Shown here piece after piece: positions 10,214 to 19,403 of a stretch of DNA of 35,022 nucleotides. The notes beneath the pieces were generated by a model. The model had not been told where the DNA came from and ran no database searches. It worked only from the letters and a program-made list of their open reading frames with translations. Numbering within the stretch: position 1 is the first letter of the stretch; each line of letters starts with the position of its first letter. The DNA is from Bacillus sanguinis (GTDB lineage: Bacteria; Bacillota; Bacilli; Bacillales; Bacillaceae_G): assembly GCF_018332475.1 (NCBI RefSeq), contig NZ_BOQB01000028.1, positions 1 through 35,022 of the forward strand, read 5' to 3'. A program made the position numbers and the translations under genes.

Positions 10214-10275
10214 AAAGGACTTACTTGATAAAAAGCGAAGTGAGTATATCTTCTTACATAAAAGGAGAGTTTAAC

Positions 10276-10866
10276 TTGAGCATTTTACAACGATTAATCC
10301 AGCAAGCAAAAAATCCTCGGGGGACAATTGGTTCTTCTATGCTTTGTATTATGAACACTGCACATACGAGACTGACCAATTGGACACTACAGAAAGTGCA
10401 TATAAAGAAAGATGCAATTATATTAGATATTGGTTGTGGCGGCGGTAAAACGATACACACTCTTTCAAAACGAACTCCACTTGGAAAAATATACGGGATT
10501 GATTACTCCGATCAAGCTGTAAAAAATTCTATACAGACGAATATAAAGGATGTTCAAAAACAAAAAGTCATTGTTCAACAAGCAAGCGTTTCTTCTATTC
10601 CCTATCATACAAACTTCTTCGATCTCATTACCGCTTTTCAAACACACTACTTCTGGCCTGATGTGGAACAAGATATAAAAGAAGTATTTCGCGTCCTACA
10701 GCCGAACGGATCCTTTTTATTAGTGGCTGAAACTTTCAAAATTCAATATCATATGGAGAAATGTAAAACGACTGAAGAATTAGTAAACCTATTTTATAAA
10801 ACAGGATTTACAAGCGTGAAATGTTATGAAGAAAGAGGATGCCTTTGTATAATAGGAAACAAATAA
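10276..10866 (+). CDS. Class I SAM-dependent methyltransferase
   Basis: A 196-residue predicted SAM-dependent methyltransferase. Motif I is ILDIGCGGGKTI at 49-60; the acidic residue after strand 2 lies in YGIDYSD. FDLITAFQTHYFWPDV and EVFRVLQPNGSFLLVAE match the later motifs of the family. I chose the TTG at 10276 because AAAGGAGAG sits at the right distance before it; the frame stays open upstream to another TTG at 10225 that has no ribosome site. The substrate is not evident. It lies just after the TOMM operon but behind that operon's terminator, so a role in peptide tailoring is possible but unsupported. It ends in a terminator shared with the convergent gene. Confidence 0.85.
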   Translation: MSILQRLIQQAKNPRGTIGSSMLCIMNTAHTRLTNWTLQKVHIKKDAIILDIGCGGGKTIHTLSKRTPLGKIYGIDYSDQAVKNSIQTNIKDVQKQKVIVQQASVSSIPYHTNFFDLITAFQTHYFWPDVEQDIKEVFRVLQPNGSFLLVAETFKIQYHMEKCKTTEELVNLFYKTGFTSVKCYEERGCLCIIGNK

Positions 10867-10896
10867 AAAAGCAGACCCTTTGAGGTCCGCTTTTTT
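10865..10896. terminator. Bidirectional terminator between convergent genes
   Basis: AAAAAAGC-GACC pairs with GGTC-GCTTTTTT around a short loop with one mismatch. A-tract and T-tract flank it, so it can stop transcription from both the methyltransferase and the opposing gene at 10898. Confidence 0.88.
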
Positions 10897-10897
10897 A

Positions 10898-11308
10898 CTA
10901 GATTAACTTAAAAATACTCTTAATTTGTCTCGCAAATAACCAATTTTTCGTACCGTAGTTATCATTTAAACTATCTAAATTGATAGATTGTCCGTTGGCA
11001 AACTTTAATTCTAACGTTGTATTTTTGTCATTTGTTTTTAAGTTGCTATGTGTAATCGCATCATACTTTAATTTTTCAATTTCAACATATTCATCTTTTT
11101 CTTGTCCGATTACGACATGGTCCTGGAAGAAGAACAATACTTCTACTTTCTTACCGAAACAAAATACATTTTTCGTATAAATTAATGTCGCATTATCAAG
11201 TCCGACACATACTTCTTTCATCTCTTCCACAACATGTCCAAAGTCTTCTTCTTGTCTTGTGTTTGATTCAGCAATCCATTCTTCGATTGTTTTCATATTA
11301 ATTGCCAT
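10898..11308 (-). CDS. Small cytoplasmic protein of unknown function
   Basis: A 136-residue soluble, acidic protein without signal peptide, membrane segment or recognisable catalytic motif. It begins MKTIEEWIAES. The middle alternates short hydrophobic strands (LIYTKNVFCFGKKVEVLFFF, then DHVVIGQ), and the C-terminal part reads TTLELKFANGQSINLDS, which suggests a mostly beta fold, perhaps PH-like. It resembles small proteins restricted to the B. cereus group (possibly the DUF3908 group), but I am not sure of that label. The ATG at 11308 has AGGGGG in good position. It is monocistronic between a shared terminator and the cdr terminator region. Confidence 0.75.
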   Translation of the reverse strand: MAINMKTIEEWIAESNTRQEEDFGHVVEEMKEVCVGLDNATLIYTKNVFCFGKKVEVLFFFQDHVVIGQEKDEYVEIEKLKYDAITHSNLKTNDKNTTLELKFANGQSINLDSLNDNYGTKNWLFARQIKSIFKLI

Positions 11309-11441
11309 ACGGTGCCCCCTGGTTCGTTCATTGCTTTATTAAAAAATAAATACTATATGAAAATATAAGCGATACGTACTATGTTTTCAAGGGTGAACGG
11401 TATATTCAAAATAAAGTAAAAATTCAATTACTACCCTTCAC

Positions 11442-12817
<1,376 letters not shown>

Positions 12818-12913
12818 TTACATACTCTTTACGTTTTCCATATTTTGTAGAAATAACACCTACTTCCATTGTAAAGAAATAATATTTCATCTACAAATTT
12901 GGTGCACAAACCT

Positions 12914-12929
12914 ATAGGTAAATAGGTAA
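12914..12929. repeat. Tandem 8-base direct repeat in a divergent promoter region
   Basis: ATAGGTAA occurs twice back to back, between the divergent cdr gene and the gene at 12997. It could be a binding site for a repressor or activator, or chance in AT-rich DNA. Confidence 0.4.
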
Positions 12930-12996
12930 CCGTCGTGTCTTATAAACAACATGTTTAATATGCTATAACAGTTACTATTGAAAGTAGGTGAAATAT

Positions 12997-13428
12997 ATGT
13001 GCGCCAGCCTTCTCACCCAGCTTCGAGATGAACCGCAAGAACCAAAAGAACCGAAACCCGCCGTCTCACTTGACCAAGAATTTTCTATTAATGCAACAAT
13101 ATACAGCGCTCGTGCTTGGTTATCTAACGATGATACGTTTGCGCAAGATATTTGGAAAGCTACCCAATTCGCTTCAGCATCACATGCTGGCAAATCCATC
13201 TTTCCAGTCGGTTCCGTTAAAATTCTGAACTTTTCTGACGATACAATAACCGTTACTGCTTCGCCAGATTCAGATCATGCGCTCAAAATAGTCGTACCAC
13301 CCCATTCCGAGGCAGCTCTAACGTCTGGTCCTTTATCACATATACAAGCTAGTACATCAGGAGGATCAAGTAAAGTCACATTTCTCTTTCACATCTTTTT
13401 CTCAAGAGATCCTGGTTCAGATAAATAA
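12997..13428 (+). CDS. Unknown beta-rich protein, possible spore-surface (Ena-like) protein
   Basis: A 143-residue protein I do not firmly recognise. The N-terminus has one cysteine at position 2 and a Pro/Glu/Lys linker (DEPQEPKEPKPA). The rest is Ser/Thr-rich and predicted beta, ending with a hydrophobic strand (KVTFLFHIFF). Segments such as KSIFPVGSVKILNFSDDTI and VPPHSEAALTSGPLSHIQAS weakly recall the jelly-roll of DUF3992 endospore appendage (Ena) subunits, which also carry an N-terminal cysteine-bearing extension. That is an inference from pattern only. No signal peptide is seen. The ATG at 12997 is preferred over the GTG at 12988 because that GTG is part of the ribosome site AGTAGGTG. 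An extended -10 (TGCTATAAC, 12960-12968) lies close upstream. Confidence 0.7.
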   Translation: MCASLLTQLRDEPQEPKEPKPAVSLDQEFSINATIYSARAWLSNDDTFAQDIWKATQFASASHAGKSIFPVGSVKILNFSDDTITVTASPDSDHALKIVVPPHSEAALTSGPLSHIQASTSGGSSKVTFLFHIFFSRDPGSDK

Positions 13429-13432
13429 CCAT

Positions 13433-13464
13433 AAAAAAGGTACAGCTATGGACTGTACCTTTTT
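13433..13464. terminator. Bidirectional terminator
   Basis: AAAAAAGGTACAG pairs with CTGTACCTTTTT around CTATGGA. It separates the convergent genes ending at 13428 and 13472. Confidence 0.92.
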
Positions 13465-13471
13465 CACGTGT

Positions 13472-14707
13472 TTATTCTCTTGATTTGATGAGTTCCACAT
13501 TATAAGTTTCAATATCTGTTAGCTTTCCTGAAAAATATGGATTTTCTCTATACCAAGACTGTTTTGAAAAGTATGATTGCATATCTTTCGTTTGAAACAT
13601 GTGTCCATGTCTTGCGTATATTTCATTTCTCGCTATTTTCAATTGTTCTTTCGATAAATATGCTAAGTCCGTACTCGTTAATTTTCGAATATCACTATCA
13701 GGGAAAATGAAACCATTATATACATACCGAGTCGTAGGCGGCGGAGTAACATTATAAACAACTGTTTTTTCCGAGCTCTTCTTCTGGAATGGAAGATTAT
13801 ACGAAGGAAATGCCGTTACCGTTTCTACCTTCGTCGTTTCCCTTCCAGTTTCTCCATTTCGTTCTAAATAAATCATCGCACTTCCATCAGTCGCTACCGG
13901 TCCCCACGTAATTTCTTCTCCAGCTAGCGCTGTAACTGGCTTTTGATTCACGTACAATGTTGCACCAGGGGCGTTCGTTTGAACTGTAATATATTGCCCT
14001 TGCAACGTTAAATCTATCGTTACGTTATTTTGTCCTTGTTTCATAAGTACAACCTTTTCTTCACGTGATAGTTTCACATAGTCATTTTTATATTCTGCTT
14101 GAAACACTTGAGCTCCTGGAAGAAACGGTCCATATTGCTTCTCAAACTTTTTGTCATCAGACTTATCAATTTCTATTCCATTCATTTTTAAAGATGTACC
14201 TTTTTCATTTGTAAGCAGCGTCGTATAATACGTCTTCGCTTTCAATTTATACCGATCAAAGATAAAGAAATACTTTCCATCTTTCGTTAACGAAAAGTCT
14301 GTTCTTTCGATTCCGTTCCCTTGTTTTTCAACTATCCTCAACTGTTCTTTCAATTCATTTACGTATGATGGATTTTCTTTTATATATGAAAATAGAGGCT
14401 TTACACTCTCTCCAGTTACAATAACTGACGGATCATCTGCTGTGATAATCTCGGCTAATTTCTCCCCGTCCCTCTCTTGTAAAATAGTAATGATCCGATC
14501 TACTTGTGCCGATTGCTTATAATACGATGATCCGTACAAATAGAGTCCGACAATCGCTATAACAAATAGTGCTAACAGCATAATGCCAACCTTTGCACCA
14601 CCGCTCATGTTCTTCTTTACTACAAGACTTCCCCTCTTCATCCCGCAGTTTTGACAAAATTGCACACCTTCTTCAAACTGAGTCCCACACTTTGTGCATA
14701 TATTCAT
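13472..14707 (-). CDS. Zinc-ribbon, TcaA-like membrane protein with C-terminal YARHG domain
   Basis: A 411-residue single-pass membrane protein. Residues 4-21 form a zinc ribbon (CTKC and CQNC). One membrane helix follows at about 39-58, so the large C-terminal part should face outside. That part resembles TcaA-type proteins (named for teicoplanin susceptibility in staphylococci), with repeated Ig-like beta segments, for example GQYITVQTNAPGATLYVNQK. It ends in a YARHG domain (ARNEIYARHGHMF), common in extracytoplasmic proteins of Firmicutes. Function is likely cell-envelope related; the ligand is unknown. I prefer the ATG at 14707 because AAGGTGG is correctly spaced to it, and the GTG at 14719 lies within that ribosome site. 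It follows the next gene by about 20 bases, so the two form an operon. Confidence 0.82.
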   Translation of the reverse strand: MNICTKCGTQFEEGVQFCQNCGMKRGSLVVKKNMSGGAKVGIMLLALFVIAIVGLYLYGSSYYKQSAQVDRIITILQERDGEKLAEIITADDPSVIVTGESVKPLFSYIKENPSYVNELKEQLRIVEKQGNGIERTDFSLTKDGKYFFIFDRYKLKAKTYYTTLLTNEKGTSLKMNGIEIDKSDDKKFEKQYGPFLPGAQVFQAEYKNDYVKLSREEKVVLMKQGQNNVTIDLTLQGQYITVQTNAPGATLYVNQKPVTALAGEEITWGPVATDGSAMIYLERNGETGRETTKVETVTAFPSYNLPFQKKSSEKTVVYNVTPPPTTRYVYNGFIFPDSDIRKLTSTDLAYLSKEQLKIARNEIYARHGHMFQTKDMQSYFSKQSWYRENPYFSGKLTDIETYNVELIKSRE

Positions 14708-14726
14708 CCATTCAACCACCTTTTCT

Positions 14727-15512
14727 TTAGAGGCCAGTTAATCCCTGTGTAAAGGTTTGAATTATCGTGCTAATGTAAGACCACAGTACAATGAATGTTG
14801 CAATTCCGATTAAAACATTTGCGATAAGAAGTGTATAGATAGGGTCTAATCCGCCATTATCTAGCTTTACTATAGCGACAATTATACTAATTGACATATA
14901 CGTTGTAGCCAGCCCTAATAAGATTGGTAAGAAAAAGATTAATAAAAAGCTAAACAGAAAAGAAAGAACTAATATAGCAATAGCTGGCGTCGCTATCGTT
15001 CCCCATACACCGAATACTTCAAGAAATGAAAATGAAGATTTCATCATCTTCCCACTGACAAAAATAATAAATCCGACAAATAAAGTTAAAATAAGTAAAA
15101 ATAAAAAGACCGTTACAGAGTCCAAAAAGAATGTAGGAGTAGGTATATCTGGTGCAAATGTTTTCGTAACAGCTGCTGCAGCACTCATCATTCTATAAAA
15201 AATACATGCCCCTAAAAAACAAATAAGAACAAGACTTATAATTCCATTTCGTACTTCAACCTTGCCGCTTTTCATAATCGCTGTCGGTGCTTTGAAAGCG
15301 TGTTTAAAGAACTGAAAATATCCACTCGCAAACCGCTTCGCTTGCTCTACCGTTTCATTCGTTCGAGTTTCCTTTGCTTGTGCCGCGCGCGCTTGTTCTG
15401 GCTCTTCTTCTTGGCCACTACTTACCACTACTTCTTCCTTTAACGAATGTCCACAATTCCCGCAAAATTTTGCCTCTGCTGCATTTTCCGTCTGACACGC
15501 CGGACATTTCAT
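14727..15512 (-). CDS. Zinc-ribbon polytopic membrane protein
   Basis: A 261-residue protein. It has an N-terminal zinc ribbon (CPAC at 3-6, CGNC at 17-20) and an acidic Gln/Ala linker, then an amphipathic stretch (AKRFASGYFQFFKHAFKAP). About five membrane helices follow from residue 90 onward. The helical part has the look of Yip1-like or DUF-type membrane proteins often paired with zinc ribbons, but I cannot name the family with confidence. It is the first gene of a two-gene operon with the TcaA-like protein, and the two share the same zinc-ribbon head. This suggests that both interact in one envelope-associated assembly (inference). The ribosome site AAAGGAGGG is strong. Confidence 0.78.
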   Translation of the reverse strand: MKCPACQTENAAEAKFCGNCGHSLKEEVVVSSGQEEEPEQARAAQAKETRTNETVEQAKRFASGYFQFFKHAFKAPTAIMKSGKVEVRNGIISLVLICFLGACIFYRMMSAAAAVTKTFAPDIPTPTFFLDSVTVFLFLLILTLFVGFIIFVSGKMMKSSFSFLEVFGVWGTIATPAIAILVLSFLFSFLLIFFLPILLGLATTYMSISIIVAIVKLDNGGLDPIYTLLIANVLIGIATFIVLWSYISTIIQTFTQGLTGL

Positions 15513-15708
15513 TCTCTCATCCCTCCTTTAAGCATATACCGTATAGGGTGTTACAAATTCAATATATGACTTTGTACATAAAACATGACTACAAGAAAAA
15601 GATTATGAAATCCTCCTTTCAAAAGAAATATATGTGCTAGCAATCTTGAAAAATAATGCTATTATGAAACAGAACAAATAACGTTTGTAACAGATTGGAT
15701 GACTAGCA

Positions 15709-16542
15709 ATGGAATTGGTAAACTTAATTTTTCAAATACTCCTTACAAGCGTAATCCAATTATTTTCTTTAATTGGCGTTATCATTGTAATTGGATTTCT
15801 ATTAGGCTATTTAGAATCTCTCACACGAATGTATTGGTCGAGAGCTTTCGGAAGAAAAGGATTCCTTTTAACAGCGTGGATTGGTGTTCCGATTCACGAA
15901 CTTGGACATGCCATTATGTGTGTACTATTTCGTCATAAAATTGTAGCAACGCAGTTTTTCCCAACGGATACAAGTCAAGGTGCTTTAGGTTACGTACAAC
16001 ATCAATACAATCAAAAAAGTGTATATCAACGAATTGGGAACTTCTTTATCGGCATCGGGCCTATTATTTCCGGTATTACTGCATTAATCCTTTTAATGCG
16101 CTATTTCGTACCCGATTCCTATTTCTTATTTAATACAACTCTGGAAAAAACAATCGCTTCTACTTCTATTAATGTAGAAATGGTGCAAAACATGCTCTTG
16201 TCGACGTTCGTATTATTGAAAAGCTTATTTACAATAGGCAACTTATTGAATCCTTCCTTTTGGCTATTTTTATTTATCGCCATTTGTATTTCTGCCCATA
16301 TCGCTTTAAGTAAACCAGACATTAAAGGATCAATAGACGGAGTCATCGTCATGTTTATCGTGTTATTTTTATTCAACATCATAGCGGGACTGTTTCAGTA
16401 TGATAGCAACCAACTAATTGGAAAAGTGATGAAGTATAATATGTACCTCATTGCGTTTTCTAGTGTGGCACTGCTGTTCTCTTGTATTTCTACACTTGTT
16501 AGTCTTGGGTTTTATAAAATAAGAGGAGGGCGTTCTTTTTGA
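15709..16542 (+). CDS. Polytopic membrane protein with HELGH motif (putative site-2-protease-like)
   Basis: A 277-residue protein with about six to seven membrane helices. The zinc-metalloprotease motif HELGH lies at 63-67, near the end of the second hydrophobic segment, preceded by WIGVPI. GIGPIISG follows at about 114-121. A later stretch AHIALSKPDIKGSIDG (196-211) offers D204 or D210 as a possible third metal ligand, as in M50-type intramembrane proteases. The classical NPDG motif is absent, so catalytic activity is uncertain. The substrate is unknown. The neighbouring divergent zinc-ribbon operon could be functionally linked. The ribosome site is weak (GGATGA), and the stop codon lies within the following hairpin. 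Confidence 0.75.
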   Translation: MELVNLIFQILLTSVIQLFSLIGVIIVIGFLLGYLESLTRMYWSRAFGRKGFLLTAWIGVPIHELGHAIMCVLFRHKIVATQFFPTDTSQGALGYVQHQYNQKSVYQRIGNFFIGIGPIISGITALILLMRYFVPDSYFLFNTTLEKTIASTSINVEMVQNMLLSTFVLLKSLFTIGNLLNPSFWLFLFIAICISAHIALSKPDIKGSIDGVIVMFIVLFLFNIIAGLFQYDSNQLIGKVMKYNMYLIAFSSVALLFSCISTLVSLGFYKIRGGRSF

Positions 16543-16550
16543 ACGCCCTC
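16526..16550. terminator. Convergent hairpin terminator overlapping a stop codon
   Basis: GAGGGCGTTC pairs perfectly with GAACGCCCTC across a TTTTT loop. The TGA of the plus-strand gene lies at the loop/stem junction (16540-16542). The T-rich tail is better on the minus strand, so it chiefly serves the gene at 16557. Confidence 0.85.
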
Positions 16551-16556
16551 TTCTCA

Positions 16557-17240
16557 TCAGTTATTCCTCTTATAATCACAATGCTCAACCGGCACGCGAG
16601 CATGTCCATCCTCATCGGTACACCACGACTGTGATTGAAAGGCAAGAAAGATACCGATCCATTCTTCTTCCTTTTCAAAGTGAATGAGTATTCCTCCATC
16701 TTGCCATATACCATTATCACCTTTCCATTTCTCTACATTCCCTTGATTCATATGAATATCGTGTATACCGTTTCCTGGTTCGAAATGAAAGTAAGAATCA
16801 GGTATATTTTCTTCTGGTCCCCATCTTTCACCAAACGCGTAAATAGTTGCTTTTTCTTCTATTGCTCGTTTTATATAACGTTCTATTTTTTCATTTAAAT
16901 CATTATCTACTCCTGCTTTTTCAGCAGGTAAAGGAATCATTTGTTTCGAATCAAATAAATTACCCCTTATATAGTCTAAAGCTACTTTCGGTTCATTGTT
17001 TTTTATTTCTGTAAAACCGAACGGTAACATCGGTAAAATATGAATCGCCTCTGACCGAATATTGTCGCTCGCAAAATATAACACTTCTGACGGATAACTT
17101 TGCGATTTCACGTTAATTGCAATGCGATAATCTACTTCTGCTTCGCCTTGTAAATGAACTTGATAATGAGGAGTTTTCCCTTTTCCGATCTTAGATTGTA
17201 TAACGGTACCTTTTAACACACCATAATTTTTTAAGGGCAT
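16557..17240 (-). CDS. YukJ/DUF2278 family protein
   Basis: A 227-residue soluble protein of the YukJ (DUF2278) family. Evidence: the conserved start PLKNYGVLKGTVIQ, the segment HYQVHLQG-DYRIAINVKS, ALDYIRGNLFD in the middle, and the C-terminal block YAFGERWG, GIHDIHMNQGN, then NGIWQDGGILIHF. The biochemical role of the family is not known; conserved Asp/His residues in GIHDIHMNQG suggest a nuclease-like or metal-binding site (inference). I chose the ATG at 17240 because AGGAG is nine bases upstream; the ATG at 17249 directly abuts that site and is too close. It appears to be monocistronic. Confidence 0.85.
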   Translation of the reverse strand: MPLKNYGVLKGTVIQSKIGKGKTPHYQVHLQGEAEVDYRIAINVKSQSYPSEVLYFASDNIRSEAIHILPMLPFGFTEIKNNEPKVALDYIRGNLFDSKQMIPLPAEKAGVDNDLNEKIERYIKRAIEEKATIYAFGERWGPEENIPDSYFHFEPGNGIHDIHMNQGNVEKWKGDNGIWQDGGILIHFEKEEEWIGIFLAFQSQSWCTDEDGHARVPVEHCDYKRNN

Positions 17241-17302
17241 ACATTTCATCTCCTATTCATTTAGGTAGAAGCTTTACATAATTTAAAGCATTATCCAGTA
17301 AC

Positions 17303-17335
17303 AAAAAAAATCCTCCTAAATATAGGAGGATTTTT
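17303..17335 (-). terminator. Terminator of lactate permease gene
   Basis: Stem TCCTCCTA / TAGGAGGA, extended by A/T pairs, with a T run on the minus strand directly after the permease stop. Confidence 0.92.
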
Positions 17336-18833
17336 AATTTCTCAACATATACCAAACAATAACCTCTACCACTACAAGTAACACCGCACCAAAAATCATT
17401 AATGTCGTCTTCTTTAATAGTTCATTTTCACGATACGGGATGTTACATAAATACGCACCTAATGTAATCCGTGATGGGCAAGCAATTGTCGCTACTGATG
17501 ATGCAGTATTTTGCAGTGTTGTGACGTATTGCCACGGGAGTGCTACGTTTTGTGCGGTTTGCATTTGTAGTTTTATAAACATCGCATTTGATCCTGCATT
17601 ACTACCTGTTAAAAAGCCACCGATACCACCGATAAACGGAGCAACAAAAACGAAAAATGTTCCAAATGTGTCACCAGCTGTTTTTGCCAGTAACGAATGC
17701 ATGCCAGATGCACCCATTAGTTCTGAAATAGCGATAAACATTGTCGTCGTAATCGCAAAAGGAATCCATTGTTTTATCGTTTGCGAGATTGATTGTTTAA
17801 TAATATGAGATGGTATACGGAAGAAAATAATCGTAAATAAGCAAGTCATACCGAGCCAAAATCCTGGTGAATATAGCATTTCTAGCTTGTAAGAGTATGT
17901 TTTCAAATCAAGGACTGCATATGATCTGAACAAATCATGTAATGCTGGTACGAGGCGAGAAAGTAAAATACAAACGGTTAAAAATATATAAGGGCTAATA
18001 ATTTTTATAATAGATACTTCTCTTTCCGTTGCCGCAGCATGTTCTGTCATTAGACTTTGTTCATTTTTCCCTTTTAATTTAATGATAAGAAAGCCAAATG
18101 TAATGGTAACGATAGAACTTAATATACCTGCTAGTTCAACACTTACGTATGCGTTAGAAAGGTAGATTCCGAGAGAGAATAATAGAAAGAAACCGAATCC
18201 TTCTTTCCACTTTTCAATCACGGCCTGCCAGCCACCAACAACGTGTAAAGACAGAATGACGAAATAGGCAAACATCGGAATGCTTAATAGTGCTGTATTT
18301 GTGCCAAGTGTTGTAAGCGGCATATTGATAAGCTGCGAACCGATAATCGTACCAGTCGCCATTGCGCCCCATGAACTAGCTAGTAAGCCGATAAATGAGA
18401 GCAGTACAGCTTGAAACGGTTTATAGCCTAATGAAAGAAAAATAGGTGCTGCAACCATGAAACCAATTCCGAATCCACTTACTGATTCAATTAGTGGGCA
18501 AATACCAAAACACATAAGAAGCATTTGTAATAAACGATCGTGCGTAACTTCTTCGAGAAAACGCGCTACTTGATCGATATACCCCATTTTGTTCATGAGG
18601 TGAAATAAAAAAATACCGAAAAATAAAACGTACCCGACAATAAAACAAATTAACCAACCTTTAATCGTTGCGTGCACAGTTTCACTTATCCCTAATTGAA
18701 ACGTTGGCGAGAGTAAAACGATTCCAACAGACACAACGTAAGCAATTAAAGAAGACCGTAATGACGTTTGTTTAAATAAAAATAAACAAATGAAAATCAT
18801 CATAATTGGGATAAGTGCCAACAATATGGCCAT
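17334..18833 (-). CDS. L-lactate permease (LctP family)
   Basis: A 499-residue inner-membrane transporter of the LctP/LldP family that takes up L-lactate (and often glycolate) by proton symport. It has around twelve hydrophobic helices. Family signatures include CPLIESVSGFGIGFMVAAP and SSWGAMATGTIIGSQL. GGIGGFLTGSNAGSNAMF and the C-terminal CPSRITLGAYL also match. Length is slightly short of E. coli LldP (about 550) but within the Gram-positive range. The ATG follows GAGATGAT. A sigma-A promoter lies about 40 bases upstream, and a terminator follows directly, so it is a single-gene unit. Confidence 0.93.
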   Translation of the reverse strand: MAILLALIPIMMIFICLFLFKQTSLRSSLIAYVVSVGIVLLSPTFQLGISETVHATIKGWLICFIVGYVLFFGIFLFHLMNKMGYIDQVARFLEEVTHDRLLQMLLMCFGICPLIESVSGFGIGFMVAAPIFLSLGYKPFQAVLLSFIGLLASSWGAMATGTIIGSQLINMPLTTLGTNTALLSIPMFAYFVILSLHVVGGWQAVIEKWKEGFGFFLLFSLGIYLSNAYVSVELAGILSSIVTITFGFLIIKLKGKNEQSLMTEHAAATEREVSIIKIISPYIFLTVCILLSRLVPALHDLFRSYAVLDLKTYSYKLEMLYSPGFWLGMTCLFTIIFFRIPSHIIKQSISQTIKQWIPFAITTTMFIAISELMGASGMHSLLAKTAGDTFGTFFVFVAPFIGGIGGFLTGSNAGSNAMFIKLQMQTAQNVALPWQYVTTLQNTASSVATIACPSRITLGAYLCNIPYRENELLKKTTLMIFGAVLLVVVEVIVWYMLRN

Positions 18834-18871
18834 GTTATCATCTCATTTCATTTAAAATACAATTTTTAACT

Positions 18872-18899
18872 ATTATATAACAGATGTCATAATTTTCAA
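18872..18899 (-). promoter_or_regulatory. Sigma-A promoter of lactate permease
   Basis: On the minus strand: TTGAAA (18894-18899), a 16-base spacer, then TATAAT (18872-18877), 39 bases before the permease start. Confidence 0.75.
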
Positions 18900-18918
18900 T
18901 TGTTTTTACAACAGTTTA

Positions 18919-18943
18919 AAAAAAGAGCCGTTTGGCTCTTTTT
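18919..18943 (-). terminator. Terminator of the small membrane protein gene
   Basis: AAAAAAGAGCC / GGCTCTTTTTT with a GTTT-type loop; symmetrical A and T tracts. Confidence 0.92.
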
Positions 18944-18947
18944 TGGA

Positions 18948-19307
18948 TCACTCCCATTTTCTATTATCCTGAAAAACTGTCTGCTGCCTAATTATTTTGT
19001 CTAACACAACAAACACAATATAAGCACATATTACTTGCAATACAACATTTCCAAACTTCATTAATTCAAATGAATGGATCCAGCGAAATAATTCGTTTAA
19101 TAATACAATCGAAACGATACTAAATAGTTCTATACTAATCGAAAATATACATATTTCTAAAATAGATTGTTCTTGGATACGATTTAAGTTGGAAAAGATG
19201 AATACATATCCTAAAAATAGAGCCATCACCTCTATTTTCGTCATGCTAATGAGCCAAGCGTATAGTGGTACAGTTAAAAGAAGATATAGTAGTTTCCGTC
19301 TTAGCAT
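18948..19307 (-). CDS. Small integral membrane protein, unknown function
   Basis: A 119-residue very hydrophobic protein with three to four membrane helices (starts MLRRKLLYLLLTVPLYAWLI). It has few charged residues apart from the C-terminal tail QDNRKWE. I recognise no family. The start ATG has AGAGGGTG in good position. It lies downstream of trpA on the same strand, but the trpA terminator separates them, so it is probably transcribed on its own or by limited read-through. Confidence 0.7.
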   Translation of the reverse strand: MLRRKLLYLLLTVPLYAWLISMTKIEVMALFLGYVFIFSNLNRIQEQSILEICIFSISIELFSIVSIVLLNELFRWIHSFELMKFGNVVLQVICAYIVFVVLDKIIRQQTVFQDNRKWE

Positions 19308-19363
19308 GCTTTCACACCCTCTAAATTATATGTATTTTCTGTATATTTTAACATTTATTACAC

Positions 19364-19403
19364 AAAACAAAAAGAAGAGACTTACGCCTCTTCTTTTTGT
19401 TTT
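19364..19403 (-). terminator. trp operon terminator, overlapping the 3' end of trpA
   Basis: A perfect 16-bp stem, AAAACAAAAAGAAGAG with its complement, encloses an 8-base loop. The ascending arm on the minus strand is formed by the last sense codons of trpA, and the TAA stop lies in the loop. Confidence 0.88.

Noticed and set aside
10225-10275. An upstream TTG start for the methyltransferase at 10225.
   Set aside because: It has no ribosome site, while the TTG at 10276 follows AAAGGAGAG.
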